From NCBI RefSeq assembly GCF_901827185.1, contig NZ_LR594671.1:4113501-4177500 (forward strand): a DNA stretch of 64,000 nt. The letters run 5' to 3'. Position 1 is the stretch's first letter, and each line of letters opens with the position of its first letter. This document shows, in pieces, positions 9,642-20,100 of the stretch. The notes beneath the pieces are model-generated. The model ran no database searches and had not been told where the DNA came from. It saw only the letters and a list, made by a program, of their open reading frames with translations. This stretch comes from Variovorax sp. PBL-E5 (lineage in GTDB: Bacteria > Pseudomonadota > Gammaproteobacteria > Burkholderiales > Burkholderiaceae_C). The translations under genes and the position numbers were made by a program.

Positions 9642-9655
9642 ACAGTTACGACTGT
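9642..9655. promoter_or_regulatory. Small inverted repeat upstream of wza
   Basis: ACAGT-TACG-ACTGT is a perfect 5-bp dyad about 42-55 bases upstream of the wza start, in an A/T-rich patch unlike the surrounding coding DNA. It sits where an operator or promoter for the export operon would be expected. This is position and symmetry only; no regulator is identified. Confidence 0.25.
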
Positions 9656-9671
9656 ACCTCAGGGAACCGAA

Positions 9672-9782
9672 TCACTCAAATTCTTTCTTGGGGTAGATCG
9701 TCAGGACGAGCAGAAACACACGGCCGAGGCCAAAAAGAAGTCCTGGAACAATAGCCGCAAGCTCGCCCAACATGCAATGCAT
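9672..9782 (-). CDS. Predicted 36-residue hydrophobic small protein
   Basis: A short frame between wza and hemY, read leftward. It starts at ATG 9782-9780 with the ribosome-binding sequence CAGGAGA four bases upstream (AGGAGA-TACC-ATG) and ends at TGA 9674-9672. The peptide starts MHCMLGELAAIVPGLLFGLG, continues through a mostly hydrophobic middle, and ends YPKKEFE, so it looks like a single-pass membrane peptide with a charged tail. It lies 72 bases upstream of wza on the same strand and just after the hemY terminator, so it could be the first gene of the export transcript. No homologue is recognised. An alternative ATG is at 9773. Evidence is the strong ribosome-binding site plus composition, not homology. 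Confidence 0.45.
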   Translation of the reverse strand: MHCMLGELAAIVPGLLFGLGRVFLLVLTIYPKKEFE

Positions 9783-9799
9783 TGGTATCTCCTGCTATC

Positions 9800-9829
9800 A
9801 AAAAAATAGCGCCCTGCCCTTTCAGGGCG
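9800..9829 (-). terminator. Rho-independent terminator of the hem operon
   Basis: On the minus strand a 7-bp stem CGCCCTG / CAGGGCG with a 6-base loop (AAAGGG) is followed by CTA and a run of seven T (bases 9806-9800). It sits directly downstream of the hemY stop and separates the hem operon from the small protein and wza operon. Confidence 0.85.
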
Positions 9830-9834
9830 TAGCC

Positions 9835-11118
9835 TCAGGGGCTTTCGGTCTGGGCCGCGCGCTTCCAGGCGGCCGACGCCTGATCGGCGTCGTCGCGGGC
9901 TTCGGCAAGCTGTGCCAGCGCTTGCCAGGCGCGACGATGCAGGTTGGCATCCTGAAGCCCGAGGCCCGCCTGCGTCAACAACTGTTGCGCCTTGCCCCAG
10001 AGCTGACGCTTCATGCAGGCCATGCCGGCCAGGTACTGCAGGTTCGGGTCTCGCGGATTGTTGCGCTGCGCCGATTCGATGCGCGCCAGCCATTCGGCGT
10101 CGATCGATTCGAGGCCGGCCTCCAGCGCGCGCACGAGTTTCACGCGCCATGCCTCCCCGAGGCCGTTCGCGTGCTCGACCATGCGCTCCCACACGGGCAG
10201 CAGCCAGGCGCGCGCCAGGATGAGATCGCCGCGCAGCACGACCATTCGCTGCGCCGCATGGATCGCCACTTCGGGCATCTCGCGCTCCGGCGTCTCCAGC
10301 TCGCTCCAGGCGCGCAGCAATTGGGCCGGATCGTGCGCACCCGACAGCAGCTCCGTCGCGAGCCCGCGCACGATGCTCTGTGCAGCCGATTCCGAAAAAG
10401 CGCGATGCTTGGCCAGCAGACGGGCCGTCTCCAGCGCTTCCAGGGTTCGCCGGTCCTGGCGCGCGGCCTTCAGCCGCAGACGCAACGCCAGCGTCCGCCG
10501 CTGTGCGCCGAGCGGGAGTTCCTCGAGCCTCGCCAGAGCGGCAGGCGCATCGCGATCGTCGAGCGCCCAGCGCGCTGCGCGCAACTGCACGCCCTCGCGG
10601 GTTTCGGAGCCGGGCAGCGCGCTGCGGCCGGCACTTTCGGTGAGCGCCTGCTGGAGATGGGCATCACGCGCCGCCCTGTCCTGCAAGGCCTGCGCGCTTT
10701 CCGCCGCCAGCAGGTGCGAAAGCACGCGTATCTGCTGGGCTTGCGGCAGGTGGGCATCGAGTGCCGCGATCGTGCGCTCCTGCGCCAACGCCGCCTGCGC
10801 CGCCTTGCGCGAACGCGAGAAGCGGCCGGCGAGCAATTGCGCCAGCGCGTCGAGCAAGGCGGCGTGCAGGGCCCGCTCCTTCTGCTGCAGGCGCCATTGC
10901 CGCGCCTGTCTGGGCAAAGAGAACAGCGCTGACAGGCCGCGCAATGCGAGATGCAGCAGCACGAAGGTGCCCAGCAGGATCAGCAGGACCAGATTCAGCG
11001 AGAGATCGACCCGCCAGGGCGGCCAGAAGACGGTGATCGTGCCCTGGTTGTTGCCGGCGAACAGCGCCACCGCCGACGCGATGCCGAAGAGTGCGAGAAA
11101 CCAGAGTACCGCCCGCAT
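9835..11118 (-). CDS. hemY: HemY-family membrane protein (TPR-like)
   Basis: A 427-residue inner-membrane protein linked to late haem synthesis in proteobacteria. It has two N-terminal helices (AVLWFLALFGIASAVALFAG, then LNLVLLILLGTFVLLHLAL), then an alpha-helical region rich in Ala/Leu/Arg that fits tetratricopeptide repeats. It is not the oxidase called HemY in Bacillus; its molecular role is unclear. The start is the ATG at 11118, 7 bases after the hemX stop; the open frame extends further upstream inside hemX. Last gene of hemC-hemD-hemX-hemY, closed by the terminator at 9800-9829. Confidence 0.88.
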   Translation of the reverse strand: MRAVLWFLALFGIASAVALFAGNNQGTITVFWPPWRVDLSLNLVLLILLGTFVLLHLALRGLSALFSLPRQARQWRLQQKERALHAALLDALAQLLAGRFSRSRKAAQAALAQERTIAALDAHLPQAQQIRVLSHLLAAESAQALQDRAARDAHLQQALTESAGRSALPGSETREGVQLRAARWALDDRDAPAALARLEELPLGAQRRTLALRLRLKAARQDRRTLEALETARLLAKHRAFSESAAQSIVRGLATELLSGAHDPAQLLRAWSELETPEREMPEVAIHAAQRMVVLRGDLILARAWLLPVWERMVEHANGLGEAWRVKLVRALEAGLESIDAEWLARIESAQRNNPRDPNLQYLAGMACMKRQLWGKAQQLLTQAGLGLQDANLHRRAWQALAQLAEARDDADQASAAWKRAAQTESP

Positions 11119-11125
11119 GGTTCGA

Positions 11126-12205
11126 CTAGCGCCCGGCAGCGGCCGTCGCGAGAGCGGCCAGCGTTTCATCGATGCGCGGCGGCTCGCTTGTCTTCATCTG
11201 CGCCTGCAGCTGCTGCAGCAGCGTCGCGGCGGCCTGCACGCGGCGCGAGGCCGGATCGAAATAGCGGTTGATCGAGGCCGACACGTTGGCCAGTTCATTG
11301 CGTGCCGTGTCGATCTGCCTCGACAGCAGCGCCAGCCGCGCATTGAGCAGCTTGAGCTTGAGGTTCTCGCGCAGGAAAAAGGTCTGATCCGGCGTCAACA
11401 GCACCGCCTCCGGGCGCTCGATCCGTCCGACCCGCAACAGGGAACGCGCCTCGGCCTGGACCATCAGCAGGAAGCGCTGCCACCAGGGCGCATCTGCCGG
11501 GATCGGTTCGGGCTGCCATGAATTCAGGCCATCGCCGCGCGTGGCCACCGCATTGAGCGGTGGCAGCTCGTCGATGCCCCGCATCAGCTCGTCGAGCTTC
11601 TGGAGCGCTTCGCCGTTGTCGGCACTTGCGCTGCTGCGAAGGCGGTCCGCATCGTGCTGCATCGCGCGTTGCAGGGGTGCCAGCCGCGGCTGCGCGGCGC
11701 GCGCGATACGAAGATCCCCGGCCTTGAGCGCCGCCAGCAGCGGCTGAACGTTGCCGGTGACCTGCGCCTGCTGCAGCGCGAGGCGCACGGCCGATTCGAT
11801 GTCGACCACCAGGTTCTCGTCACGCGAACGCGACAGGCTCTGCATCAGCTCCTCGAGCTGCGCGCGCTGCAGGGCGACTTCGCCGACACGGGTTTCGGTC
11901 AGCGCAAGCCGGGCGGCCGTGTCGCGCACCACCTCTTGCGCCTGACGCGCGAGGGTGCGGGCTTCCAGGGACTGCGCCAGCGCATCGGCGCTCTGCCGCG
12001 CGAGCTGCTCCTGCATGCCGTTGACCTTCTGCCACAGCGCCAGCCCGATCACAAGCGCCAGCAGTGCAACGATCGCCAGCAGGCCGAATGCGATCCTCGA
12101 CAGCAGCACGGCGGCCGACGAAGGCACCGTCTGCAGCGGGGCCGGCACCGGCGCACGCACCGCGGGGCCCTGAAGATCGTCGTTCAACACGGAGGCGTCG
12201 CTCAT
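11126..12205 (-). CDS. hemX: HemX-family membrane protein
   Basis: A 359-residue protein of the family often labelled 'uroporphyrinogen-III C-methyltransferase', although it lacks the methyltransferase SAM-binding glycine loop and is not expected to be an enzyme. It has a short acidic/Pro-rich N-terminus, one membrane helix near residues 38-58 (FGLLAIVALLALVIGLAL), and a long coiled-coil periplasmic domain starting QKVNGMQEQLARQSADAL. Start ATG 12205 overlaps the hemD stop (ATGA). It probably works with HemY in organising the tetrapyrrole pathway, inferred from conserved gene order. Confidence 0.88.
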   Translation of the reverse strand: MSDASVLNDDLQGPAVRAPVPAPLQTVPSSAAVLLSRIAFGLLAIVALLALVIGLALWQKVNGMQEQLARQSADALAQSLEARTLARQAQEVVRDTAARLALTETRVGEVALQRAQLEELMQSLSRSRDENLVVDIESAVRLALQQAQVTGNVQPLLAALKAGDLRIARAAQPRLAPLQRAMQHDADRLRSSASADNGEALQKLDELMRGIDELPPLNAVATRGDGLNSWQPEPIPADAPWWQRFLLMVQAEARSLLRVGRIERPEAVLLTPDQTFFLRENLKLKLLNARLALLSRQIDTARNELANVSASINRYFDPASRRVQAAATLLQQLQAQMKTSEPPRIDETLAALATAAAGR

Positions 12206-12978
12206 TCGAAGGATTCTATCGACGCGACCAGCGATGTCAGCGATGGCCGCGACACCTGCACGGAACCGAAGCCCGCATCCCGCGCGGCCTCGCCGATGCG
12301 CGGATGGGTGGCGACGGCGCGTGCCGACGTCCAGTCGATATCGGGCACTGCGCGGCACAGGTTGGCGATCGCCTGCGAGCTGCTGAACAACCAGATCGAA
12401 TGGCCGTCCATGCTCTCGCCGATCAGCTTCTTCTCAACGTCTCCGAAGGTCGGGGTCAGCCGACGGTACGCAGCCACGGCGTCGCAAGTGCCACCGGCCG
12501 CCGCGATCTGGCGCGCCAGCCAGTCGCGTCCCTCGGCCTGTCCGGATGCATCGCCGCCCCGCACGACCAGCACGCGCACGCCGGCACGAACCTGCGAGCG
12601 CACGCACGCCCACAAGGCTTCGGAATCGAACTGCGCCGCATCGGCGGGCGGCGCGTCGATGGCGGAGGCCGGCACACCCGCGAGCTGCAACGCGCGCGTC
12701 GTGCCCGATCCGGTCGCCCAGAAACGCATGCGCAGCGCGGCGGCAGCTTCGGCATACGTATCGCGAAAGAAATACTCGGCCGCGGCAGCGCTGACGAACA
12801 TCAGCGCGTCGTAGTCGGACAGACACTGCCACGCCGAGCGAAGCGGCGCTGGATCATCGAGCGCGTCGATCACGATCAAGGGCAACGCGATCGCGTCCAC
12901 CCCCGCCGTGCACAGATCGTCGACCCACCGCGCCGCTTCGCGCGCGGGGCGGGTGACGATCACTCTCGACGTCGGCAT
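12202..12978 (-). CDS. hemD: Uroporphyrinogen-III synthase
   Basis: Closes and isomerises hydroxymethylbilane to uroporphyrinogen III, the branch point for haem, sirohaem and cobalamin. 258 residues, beginning PTSRVIVTRPAREA, the usual strand and Arg/Pro motif of HemD, with the second domain carrying LIGESMDGHSIWLFSSSQA. Start ATG 12978 lies one base after the hemC stop. The open frame continues upstream within hemC, but that part is not homologous. Sequence conservation in HemD is always low; position between hemC and hemX makes the call firm. Confidence 0.92.
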   Translation of the reverse strand: MPTSRVIVTRPAREAARWVDDLCTAGVDAIALPLIVIDALDDPAPLRSAWQCLSDYDALMFVSAAAAEYFFRDTYAEAAAALRMRFWATGSGTTRALQLAGVPASAIDAPPADAAQFDSEALWACVRSQVRAGVRVLVVRGGDASGQAEGRDWLARQIAAAGGTCDAVAAYRRLTPTFGDVEKKLIGESMDGHSIWLFSSSQAIANLCRAVPDIDWTSARAVATHPRIGEAARDAGFGSVQVSRPSLTSLVASIESFE

Positions 12979-12979
12979 C

Positions 12980-13885
12980 TCAGTGCGCGCCGGCAGCGCG
13001 CAGCATCCTCGCAGCATCCTCGCCGAGCGCGCCGGCCTCTGCGAGATCGGCTGCGGCCGCCACCGAGTGCGCCCGCACCAGCGGCGTCGCGCCTTCGGGA
13101 TCGCCCCAGGCCGCGTCGATGCGCAGGCGGCCGTCGGGCTCCCAGCGCGCATGCGCCGCCAGCGGCATCGAGCAACTGCCGCCCATGGCGCGGCTGACGG
13201 CGCGCTCGGCCGCGGTGGCCAATCCATCGGCCCGGTGCGAGAGCGGCTGCAGCGACGCGATCAGGTCATGGCGATCCGCACGCACCTCGATGCCGAGCGC
13301 GCCCTGCCCTGCCGCGGGCAACATCACATCCGGCTCGAAGGCCATGCGGATGCGGCTTTCGAGACCAAGCCGCTTGAGCCCTGCGACGGCCAGCACGATC
13401 GCGTCGTAATGTCCCTCGTCGAGCTTGCGCAGCCGCGTGTCGAGATTGCCGCGCAAGGGTTCGATGCGCAGATCCGGCCGCAGCGCGCGCAGCAGCACCA
13501 CGCGGCGCAGACTCGACGTGCCCACCACGGCGCCTTGCGGCAATTCGTCGAGCGATGCGTAGCGCGGCGAGACAAGCGCATCGCGCGGATCCTCGCGTTC
13601 CAGCACGCAGGCCAGCGCGAAGCCCTCGGGCAGGTCCATCGGCACGTCCTTGAGCGAATGGACCGCGATGTCGGCGTGTCCCTGCTCGAGCGCGAGTTCG
13701 AGTTCCTTGACGAACAGGCCCTTGCCGCCGACCTTGCTGAGCGAACGGTCGAGGATCTGATCGCCCTGCGTGGTCATGCCGAGCAGACGGACCCCGTGGC
13801 CCTGTTGCTGCAGCAGCGCCTTGACATGCTCGGCCTGCCACATGGCCAGGCGGCTTTCGCGCGTGGCGATCACGATGTTGCTCAC
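12980..13885 (-). CDS. hemC: Hydroxymethylbilane synthase (porphobilinogen deaminase)
   Basis: Cytoplasmic enzyme joining four porphobilinogen molecules into hydroxymethylbilane. 301 residues, complete, starting at GTG 13885 with [16 protein letters not shown]. The catalytic region HSLKDVP is at 76-82, arginine-rich substrate contacts are in GTSSLRR and RGNLDTRL, and Cys238 in GGSCSMPL carries the dipyrromethane cofactor. First gene of the leftward hem operon; the promoter should lie in the 95 bases shared with divergent ppc. Confidence 0.96.
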   Translation of the reverse strand: MSNIVIATRESRLAMWQAEHVKALLQQQGHGVRLLGMTTQGDQILDRSLSKVGGKGLFVKELELALEQGHADIAVHSLKDVPMDLPEGFALACVLEREDPRDALVSPRYASLDELPQGAVVGTSSLRRVVLLRALRPDLRIEPLRGNLDTRLRKLDEGHYDAIVLAVAGLKRLGLESRIRMAFEPDVMLPAAGQGALGIEVRADRHDLIASLQPLSHRADGLATAAERAVSRAMGGSCSMPLAAHARWEPDGRLRIDAAWGDPEGATPLVRAHSVAAAADLAEAGALGEDAARMLRAAGAH

Positions 13886-13980
13886 AGCCGTTTTCCAATG
13901 ATGAAGAGAAGCGGAGGGATGCTAGCATGCTGCGGCGCAGCAACGATGCCACCGCTCACCCCGACGAGGAGAAGTTTCGA

Positions 13981-16830
13981 ATGAAGAAGAAGACGAGCCC
14001 CGCACCCGCCGTGTCGAAGCGGCGGCACAGCGAAGACCAGCCGCTGATCGACGACATCCGCCTGCTCGGCCGCATCCTCGGCGACGTGATCCGCGAACAG
14101 GAAGGCGAGGACACCTACGCGCTGGTCGAGAAGATCCGCACCCTCTCCGTTGCCTTCCGCCGCGACGCCGACCACGCCGCCGATCGCGCGCTCAAGACGC
14201 TGCTCAAGGGCCTGAGCGCCGCCGAGACGGTGCGCGTGATCCGCGCCTTCACCTACTTCAGCCACCTGGCCAACCTGGCCGAGGACCGCCACCAGATCCG
14301 TCGCCGCACCGAGGCCGAACGCAGCGGCGAGAGCGCGGAGGGCAGCCTGCAGACCGCGCTCGCGCGCATCCGCAAGGCGGGCATCACGCAGGAGGCCGTG
14401 GTCGAGTCGCTCGCGCACAGCTACGTGTCGCCGGTGCTCACCGCGCACCCGACCGAGGTCCAGCGCAAGAGCATCCTCGATGCCGAGCGCGCGATCGCGC
14501 AGCTGCTCGCGGCGCGCGACGAGATCCAGTGGCGCCGGCAGGCCTTCGCCGGCGGCAAGGATGCGTTGACGCCACTGGAATACGCGGACAACGAAACGCA
14601 GATGCGCACGCGCGTCACGCAACTCTGGCAGACGCGGCTCTTGCGCTTTTCCAAGCTCACCGTCGCCGACGAAATCGAGAATGCGCTGAGCTATTACGAA
14701 GCCACCTTCCTGCGCGAGATTCCGCGCGTCTATGCCGACCTCGAAAAAGCGCTCGGCCAGAACGGCACGACGCCTTCCGTCGCCTCCTTCCTGTGCATGG
14801 GCCAATGGATCGGTGGCGATCGCGACGGCAACCCGAACGTGACCGCCGACACGCTCAACTACGCGCTGCGCCGCCAGGCCGAACTGGTGCTGCGCCACTA
14901 CCTGACCGAGGTCCATTACCTCGGCGGCGAGCTGTCGCTGTCGGCCACGCTGATCGACGTCTCGGTCGAGATGCAGGCGCTGGCCGAGCGCTCGCCGGAC
15001 AAGAACGAGCACCGCGTCGACGAGCCCTACCGCCGCGCGCTGACCGGCATCTACGCGCGCTTGGCGGCCACGCTGCGCGAGCTCACCGGCGGCGAGGCCG
15101 CGCGCCACGCCGTCGCACCGCAGAACCCCTATGTCCATGCCGAAGAATTCCTCGCCGACCTGCTCACCATCGAGGAGTCGCTCGCCGACAAGCACGGCGC
15201 GGTGCTGGTCACGCCGCGCCTCGGCCCGCTGATCCGCGCGGTCGAGGTCTTCGGCTTCCACCTCGCCACCGTCGACCTGCGGCAGAGCTCGGACAAGCAC
15301 GAGGCCGTGGTGGCCGAACTGCTCGCCACCGCCCGCATCGAACCTGATTACGCGGCGCTGGCCGAGGACGCCAAGCAGACGCTGCTGCTGCGCCTGCTCG
15401 ACGACGCGCGGCCGCTGCGCGTGCCGGATGCCGGCTACTCGCCGCTGGCGCAGAGCGAACTCGCGATCTTCGCTGCCGCGCGCACCGCCCGTGCGCGCTA
15501 CGGCGCGGCGGCCATCCGCCACTACATCATCAGCCACACCGAAACCGTCAGCGACCTGCTGGAAGCGCTGCTGCTGCAGAAGGAAGTCGGCCTCCTGCGC
15601 GGCACGCTCGAGCACAACGCCACGGCCGACCTGATCGTGGTGCCGCTCTTCGAGACCATCGAGGATCTGCGCAACGCGGCGCCGATCATGCGGGCCTTCT
15701 ATGCGCTGCCCGGCATCCATGCGCTGCTGCAGCGCTCGGGTGCGGAGCAGGACGTGATGCTCGGCTACAGCGACAGCAACAAGGACGGCGGCATCTTCAC
15801 CAGCAACTGGGAACTCTACCGCGCCGGCCTGGCGCTGGTGGCGATGTTCGATGAGCTCAACGCGCAATCCGGCGTGCCGATCCGGCTGCGCATGTTCCAC
15901 GGCCGCGGCGGCACCGTCGGTCGCGGCGGCGGCCCGAGCTACCAGGCCATTCTCGCGCAGCCGCCTGGCACGGTGCGCGGACAGATCCGCCTCACCGAGC
16001 AGGGCGAAGTCATCGGCTCCAAATACGCCAACCGCGAGATCGGCCGGCGCAATCTCGAGACGCTGGTCGCCGCCACGCTCGAAGCCACGCTGCTGCCGGC
16101 GACCAAGGCCGCGCCGGCCACCTTCACCGCGGCCGCGGCCGAACTCTCTGCCGCCAGCATGGCGGCCTACCGCGCGCTGGTCTACGAGACGCCCGGCTTC
16201 GGCGACTACTTCTTCAGCGCGACGCCGATCCGCGAGATCGCCGAACTCAACATCGGTTCGCGGCCTGCCTCGCGCAACCCGAGCCGGAGCATCGACGACC
16301 TGCGTGCCGTCCCCTGGAGTTTCAGCTGGGGGCAGTGCCGTCTCACGCTGCCCGGCTGGTACGGCTTCGGGTCCGCGATCGAAAGCTTCCTGGCCACGGA
16401 CGGCAGCGCCGCGGCGCGCAAGGAACGCCAGGCCCTGCTGCAGCGCATGTATGCGCAGTGGCCCTTCTTCCGCACGCTGCTGTCGAACATGGACATGGTG
16501 CTCGCCAAGAGCGACCTCGCGCTGGCCTCGCGCTACGCGGAACTGGTGGCCGACCGCAAGCTGCGCCAGAAGGTGTTCGCGATGATCGAGGCCGAATGGC
16601 ATCGCACCTCCGATGCGCTGACGCTGATCACGGGCGCCAAGCAGCGCCTGGAAGGCAACGCCGACATGCAGCGCTCGATCCGCTACCGCTTCCCGTACAT
16701 CGATCCGCTGCACCATCTGCAGGTCGAGCTGATGCGGCGCTACCGTGCCGGACAGGACGAGGATCGGCTGCAGCGCGGCATCCACATGTCCATCAACGGC
16801 GTCGCGGCCGGGCTGCGCAACACCGGTTGA
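13981..16830 (+). CDS. ppc: Phosphoenolpyruvate carboxylase
   Basis: Anaplerotic enzyme making oxaloacetate from PEP and bicarbonate. 949 residues from the ATG at 13981, which has GAGGAGAAG just upstream; an in-frame ATG at 13927 would add 18 non-conserved residues. Key motifs: catalytic His156 in [26 protein letters not shown], the mobile loop [18 protein letters not shown] near residue 640, and the C-terminal NTG, whose last residues form the active site and effector region. Divergent from hemC and followed by a GC-rich hairpin. Confidence 0.97.
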   Translation: MKKKTSPAPAVSKRRHSEDQPLIDDIRLLGRILGDVIREQEGEDTYALVEKIRTLSVAFRRDADHAADRALKTLLKGLSAAETVRVIRAFTYFSHLANLAEDRHQIRRRTEAERSGESAEGSLQTALARIRKAGITQEAVVESLAHSYVSPVLTAHPTEVQRKSILDAERAIAQLLAARDEIQWRRQAFAGGKDALTPLEYADNETQMRTRVTQLWQTRLLRFSKLTVADEIENALSYYEATFLREIPRVYADLEKALGQNGTTPSVASFLCMGQWIGGDRDGNPNVTADTLNYALRRQAELVLRHYLTEVHYLGGELSLSATLIDVSVEMQALAERSPDKNEHRVDEPYRRALTGIYARLAATLRELTGGEAARHAVAPQNPYVHAEEFLADLLTIEESLADKHGAVLVTPRLGPLIRAVEVFGFHLATVDLRQSSDKHEAVVAELLATARIEPDYAALAEDAKQTLLLRLLDDARPLRVPDAGYSPLAQSELAIFAAARTARARYGAAAIRHYIISHTETVSDLLEALLLQKEVGLLRGTLEHNATADLIVVPLFETIEDLRNAAPIMRAFYALPGIHALLQRSGAEQDVMLGYSDSNKDGGIFTSNWELYRAGLALVAMFDELNAQSGVPIRLRMFHGRGGTVGRGGGPSYQAILAQPPGTVRGQIRLTEQGEVIGSKYANREIGRRNLETLVAATLEATLLPATKAAPATFTAAAAELSAASMAAYRALVYETPGFGDYFFSATPIREIAELNIGSRPASRNPSRSIDDLRAVPWSFSWGQCRLTLPGWYGFGSAIESFLATDGSAAARKERQALLQRMYAQWPFFRTLLSNMDMVLAKSDLALASRYAELVADRKLRQKVFAMIEAEWHRTSDALTLITGAKQRLEGNADMQRSIRYRFPYIDPLHHLQVELMRRYRAGQDEDRLQRGIHMSINGVAAGLRNTG

Positions 16831-16836
16831 CGCGCG

Positions 16837-16855
16837 GCGCGCACGTTGTGCGCGC
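16837..16855 (+). terminator. Hairpin after ppc
   Basis: A perfect 8-bp stem GCGCGCAC / GTGCGCGC with a 3-base loop begins 7 bases after the ppc stop and is followed by TCTCCT. The weak T tract makes it a likely but not certain terminator. Confidence 0.5.
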
Positions 16856-16980
16856 TCTCCTACGTGAACAGCCGGCGAAGGCGACGGGGGGGTCGGCCGG
16901 ATAGGGAGTACCCTGTCCTCCACGTTCTCAGCTCTCGCAATCGCGCGGCGGCTTCAAAGGTCGTTCACAGGAATCCCGCC

Positions 16981-17199
16981 ATGTCTTCCCCGCAATCGCT
17001 TGCCCGTTCCCACATCGACTTCGTCACCGGCGATTTCGAAGCGCTTGCCTCCCACATGCGACATTGCGCCAGCGCACAGGGCCGGTGGTTTTCCGTCAGG
17101 AGCCATCTGCAACGGGTGCGCTCGGTCGCCGCCGGCCGCATCGTGACCATGGCCTGCGTGGCCGTGGTGCTCGGCATCGGACTGTTCGCAATCGCTTGA
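16981..17199 (+). CDS. Small membrane protein upstream of the glucan synthase
   Basis: A 72-residue protein of unknown function. It has a charged, His/Arg-containing N-terminal 48 residues and one C-terminal helix (VTMACVAVVLGIGLFAIA). The ATG at 16981 has a weak AGGA 8 bases upstream; the frame is open further upstream, but those residues look like non-coding translation. Its TGA overlaps a TTG that is in frame with the large glucan synthase (TTGA, 17196-17199), so the two are probably translated in sequence. It might assist or regulate NdvB; that rests only on coupling and membrane location. Confidence 0.5.
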   Translation: MSSPQSLARSHIDFVTGDFEALASHMRHCASAQGRWFSVRSHLQRVRSVAAGRIVTMACVAVVLGIGLFAIA

Positions 17200-20100
17200 G
17201 CGCCGCGGCGGTCGTCGACCGGCTCGATTCGCTCACACAGTACGCGCGCAAGCTTCTCCTCGGCCCCCACGAGCCGGTCGAGCCTCCCATCCGGGCCGAG
17301 CTGTTCGGCGCCCAGCGCTTCGAACAGCATGGCCACAGCCTGGCGCGTGCCCAGGCCATTCAGAGCGAGGCCTCGCGCGGCGACGCCACGCCCTTCTTTC
17401 CGCGCGTCGACAAGAACCTCGAGTCGCTGCGCCAGGCCTTCGACTACATCGCGCTCACCTCCCGCAGCGGCCGCTACGTCGCGCCGGCAGCCGAGTGGCT
17501 GCTCGACAACTTCCACCTCGTCGAAGCGCAACTGCAGCAGATCCGCGAAGGCGTGCCGCGCAGCTATTACGCGCGACTGCCCAAGCTCGCCGCGCCACCG
17601 CTGGCAGGGCTGCCGCGCGTCTACGGCATCGCGTGGGCCTACGTCGCGCACACGGACAGCGTGCTGAACAAGGAGCTGTTCACCGCCTTCCTCAATGCCT
17701 ACCAGGACATCGACGAACTCACGCTCGGCGAGCTGTGGGCGCTGCCGACGACCTTGCGCGTCGTGCTGCTCGAGAACCTGCGGCGCGTGGCCGAAAGCAT
17801 TGCCGAGAGCAAGGTGGCGCGCGAGGTCGCGCATGCGGTCTGGGACGCGGCCGAAACGCTGTCGACGCAGGACCTCGACGTGCTCTACCGCGCGCTCCAG
17901 AGCCGCGGCATGCAGGAAAGCTACCTCACGCAGCTGTGGCAGCGCGTGCCCGTCGAGCACGACGAAAAGGTCGCGCCCCTGGTGAAGTGGACCGAGCAGC
18001 ACTGCCCGAACGGCCCCGCATTGATCGGCGATGCGCAGACCGCGCAGGCCGCGGCCAACCTCACCGTCGGCAACATCATCACGACCCTGCGCATGGTCGG
18101 GCAGGTCGAATGGGCCGACCTGATCGAGCCGGTCAGCCGCTCGCTGCGCGTGCTGCGCGAACTGCCGAGCTTCAGCCGCGAAAGCGAACTCACGCGCCAG
18201 CAGATCACGCACGCGATGGAACAGATCGCGCGCACCAGCCGCCAGCCGGAACGCGAGGTCGCGCAGGCCGTGGTGCGTCTGGCGCTCGACGCGGCCAGTC
18301 TCGCACCGGCCGAGGAAGACGACGAAACCCGCTGGTCGCGCGCCGAACGCACCGCGGGCTACTACCTCTTCGGGCAGGGACGTCCGGCGCTGGCCACGGC
18401 GCTGAATCCGCGACGCGGCGCGAAGGCGGCCGCGCTGCCCCGTGCCAGCGCCGCGCGCGACTGGCGCCTGCCGCTCTATGCCTTCGTCATCGTCGCCAGC
18501 ACCGCGCTGCTGCTGGTGGCCGCCGTGCACGGCCTCGACCGCAACGGCTGGCCCGATGCGCGATGGACTGCGGTGGTCGCGCTGTTCCTGCTCGCCTGGC
18601 CGCTGTCCGAAGCGGTGATGGCGCTGGTGCACCGCATCGTCGCCGAGTCGGTGCGCGTGCGGCGGCTGCCTCGGCTCGAGTTCGCGGCCGGCATTCCGCA
18701 AGCCCATCGCGTCCTGGTCGTCATTCCCTCGTTCCTGAGTTCGGTCGAGGCCAATGCCGGGCTCGTGCACCGCCTCGAGCTGCACTGGCTGGCCAACCGC
18801 GAAGACCATGCACAGTTCGCGCTGCTGACCGACTGGGCCGATGCGCGGCTCGCATCGATGCCCGGCGACGCCGCCTTGCTCGACGATGCGCTGCAACGCA
18901 TCGCCGTGCTCAACCAGACCTATCCGGCGCCCGATGCCGCAACCCCGCGCTTCGTGCTGCTGCACCGTCCGCGGAGCTGGTCCGAGACCGAGCAGCGATG
19001 GATGGGATGGGAACGCAAGCGCGGCAAGATCGAAATGCTGCTGCGCCTGCTGGCCGCGGGTGACGCGAGCGGATTTCTTCCGATGGCGCCGGGCTTGCGC
19101 CTGGCTGCGCGCATCCCTTACGTGATGACGCTCGACGGCGATACCGGCCTGCCGCCGGGCGCGCTGCGCGAGCTCGTCGCCGTGGCAGCCCACCCGCTGA
19201 ATGCACCGCAGATCGACGCCGCCAGCCGCCGCGTGGTCGCGGGCTTCGGCATCTTTCAGCCGCGCATCGCCACCCCCTTTCCGCAACGCAACGAACGCTC
19301 GTTCTTCCACTGGCTGTTCGCGGGCCAGTGCGGATTCGACCCCTACAGCAGCAGCGCGTCCGACATCTACCAGGACGTGTTCGGCACCGGCTCCTTCACC
19401 GGCAAGGGCCTGCTCAACGTGGAGGCCGTCCACGCGACGCTCGGCCGCCGCCTGCCCGAGGGCGCGGTGCTCAGCCACGATCTGCTCGAAGGCACGGTCG
19501 CGCGCTGCGCCGTGGTGAGCGATCTGGTGCTGATCGAGGACCATCCTCACCATGCCGGCGTCGCCGCGTCGCGCGTGCACCGATGGACACGCGGCGACTG
19601 GCAACTGCTGCCGTTGATGCTGCGCGCGCGGCGCTACGGCATCGATGCGCTGGGCCTCTGGAAGATGGGCGACAACCTGCGCCGCGCCATGGTGGTGCCG
19701 GCATCGACCGTGCTGCTGGCCTGGGTGGTCTTCACGGATTCGTTTCCGCTGCCCTGGGCCTTCGCGTCCGTCGCCGCGGCGCTCGTGCTGGGGCCGCTGC
19801 TCGGTGCGCTCGCGGGACTGGTGCCGACCCGGCGCTCGATCGAACTGCGCCACTTCTTCGATGTCGGCTCGACCGAGCTGCTGCGTGCGCTCGCCGGCGC
19901 CGCATGGCGTTTCGTGCGGCTTGCCGCACAGACGCGGCAGTTGCTCGACGCCACGGCGCGCGCCACATGGCGGCTGGCGGTGAGCCGCCGGCATCTGCTG
20001 GAATGGACGACTGCGGCCGAAGCGCAGGCGCAGGCCCGGTACGAGCTGGCGCCCTTCATCCGCCGCGGCGCGCTCACGAGCAGCCTCTGCGTGCTGCTGG

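Noticed and set aside
9835-12205. Reading HemX as a methyltransferase and HemY as protoporphyrinogen oxidase
   Set aside because: HemX lacks a SAM-binding loop and HemY lacks an FAD-binding motif; both are membrane/helical proteins named by gene order.
13882-16923. Long antisense frame over ppc
   Set aside because: Shadow of a strongly conserved PEP carboxylase; composition is typical of antisense of GC-rich genes.
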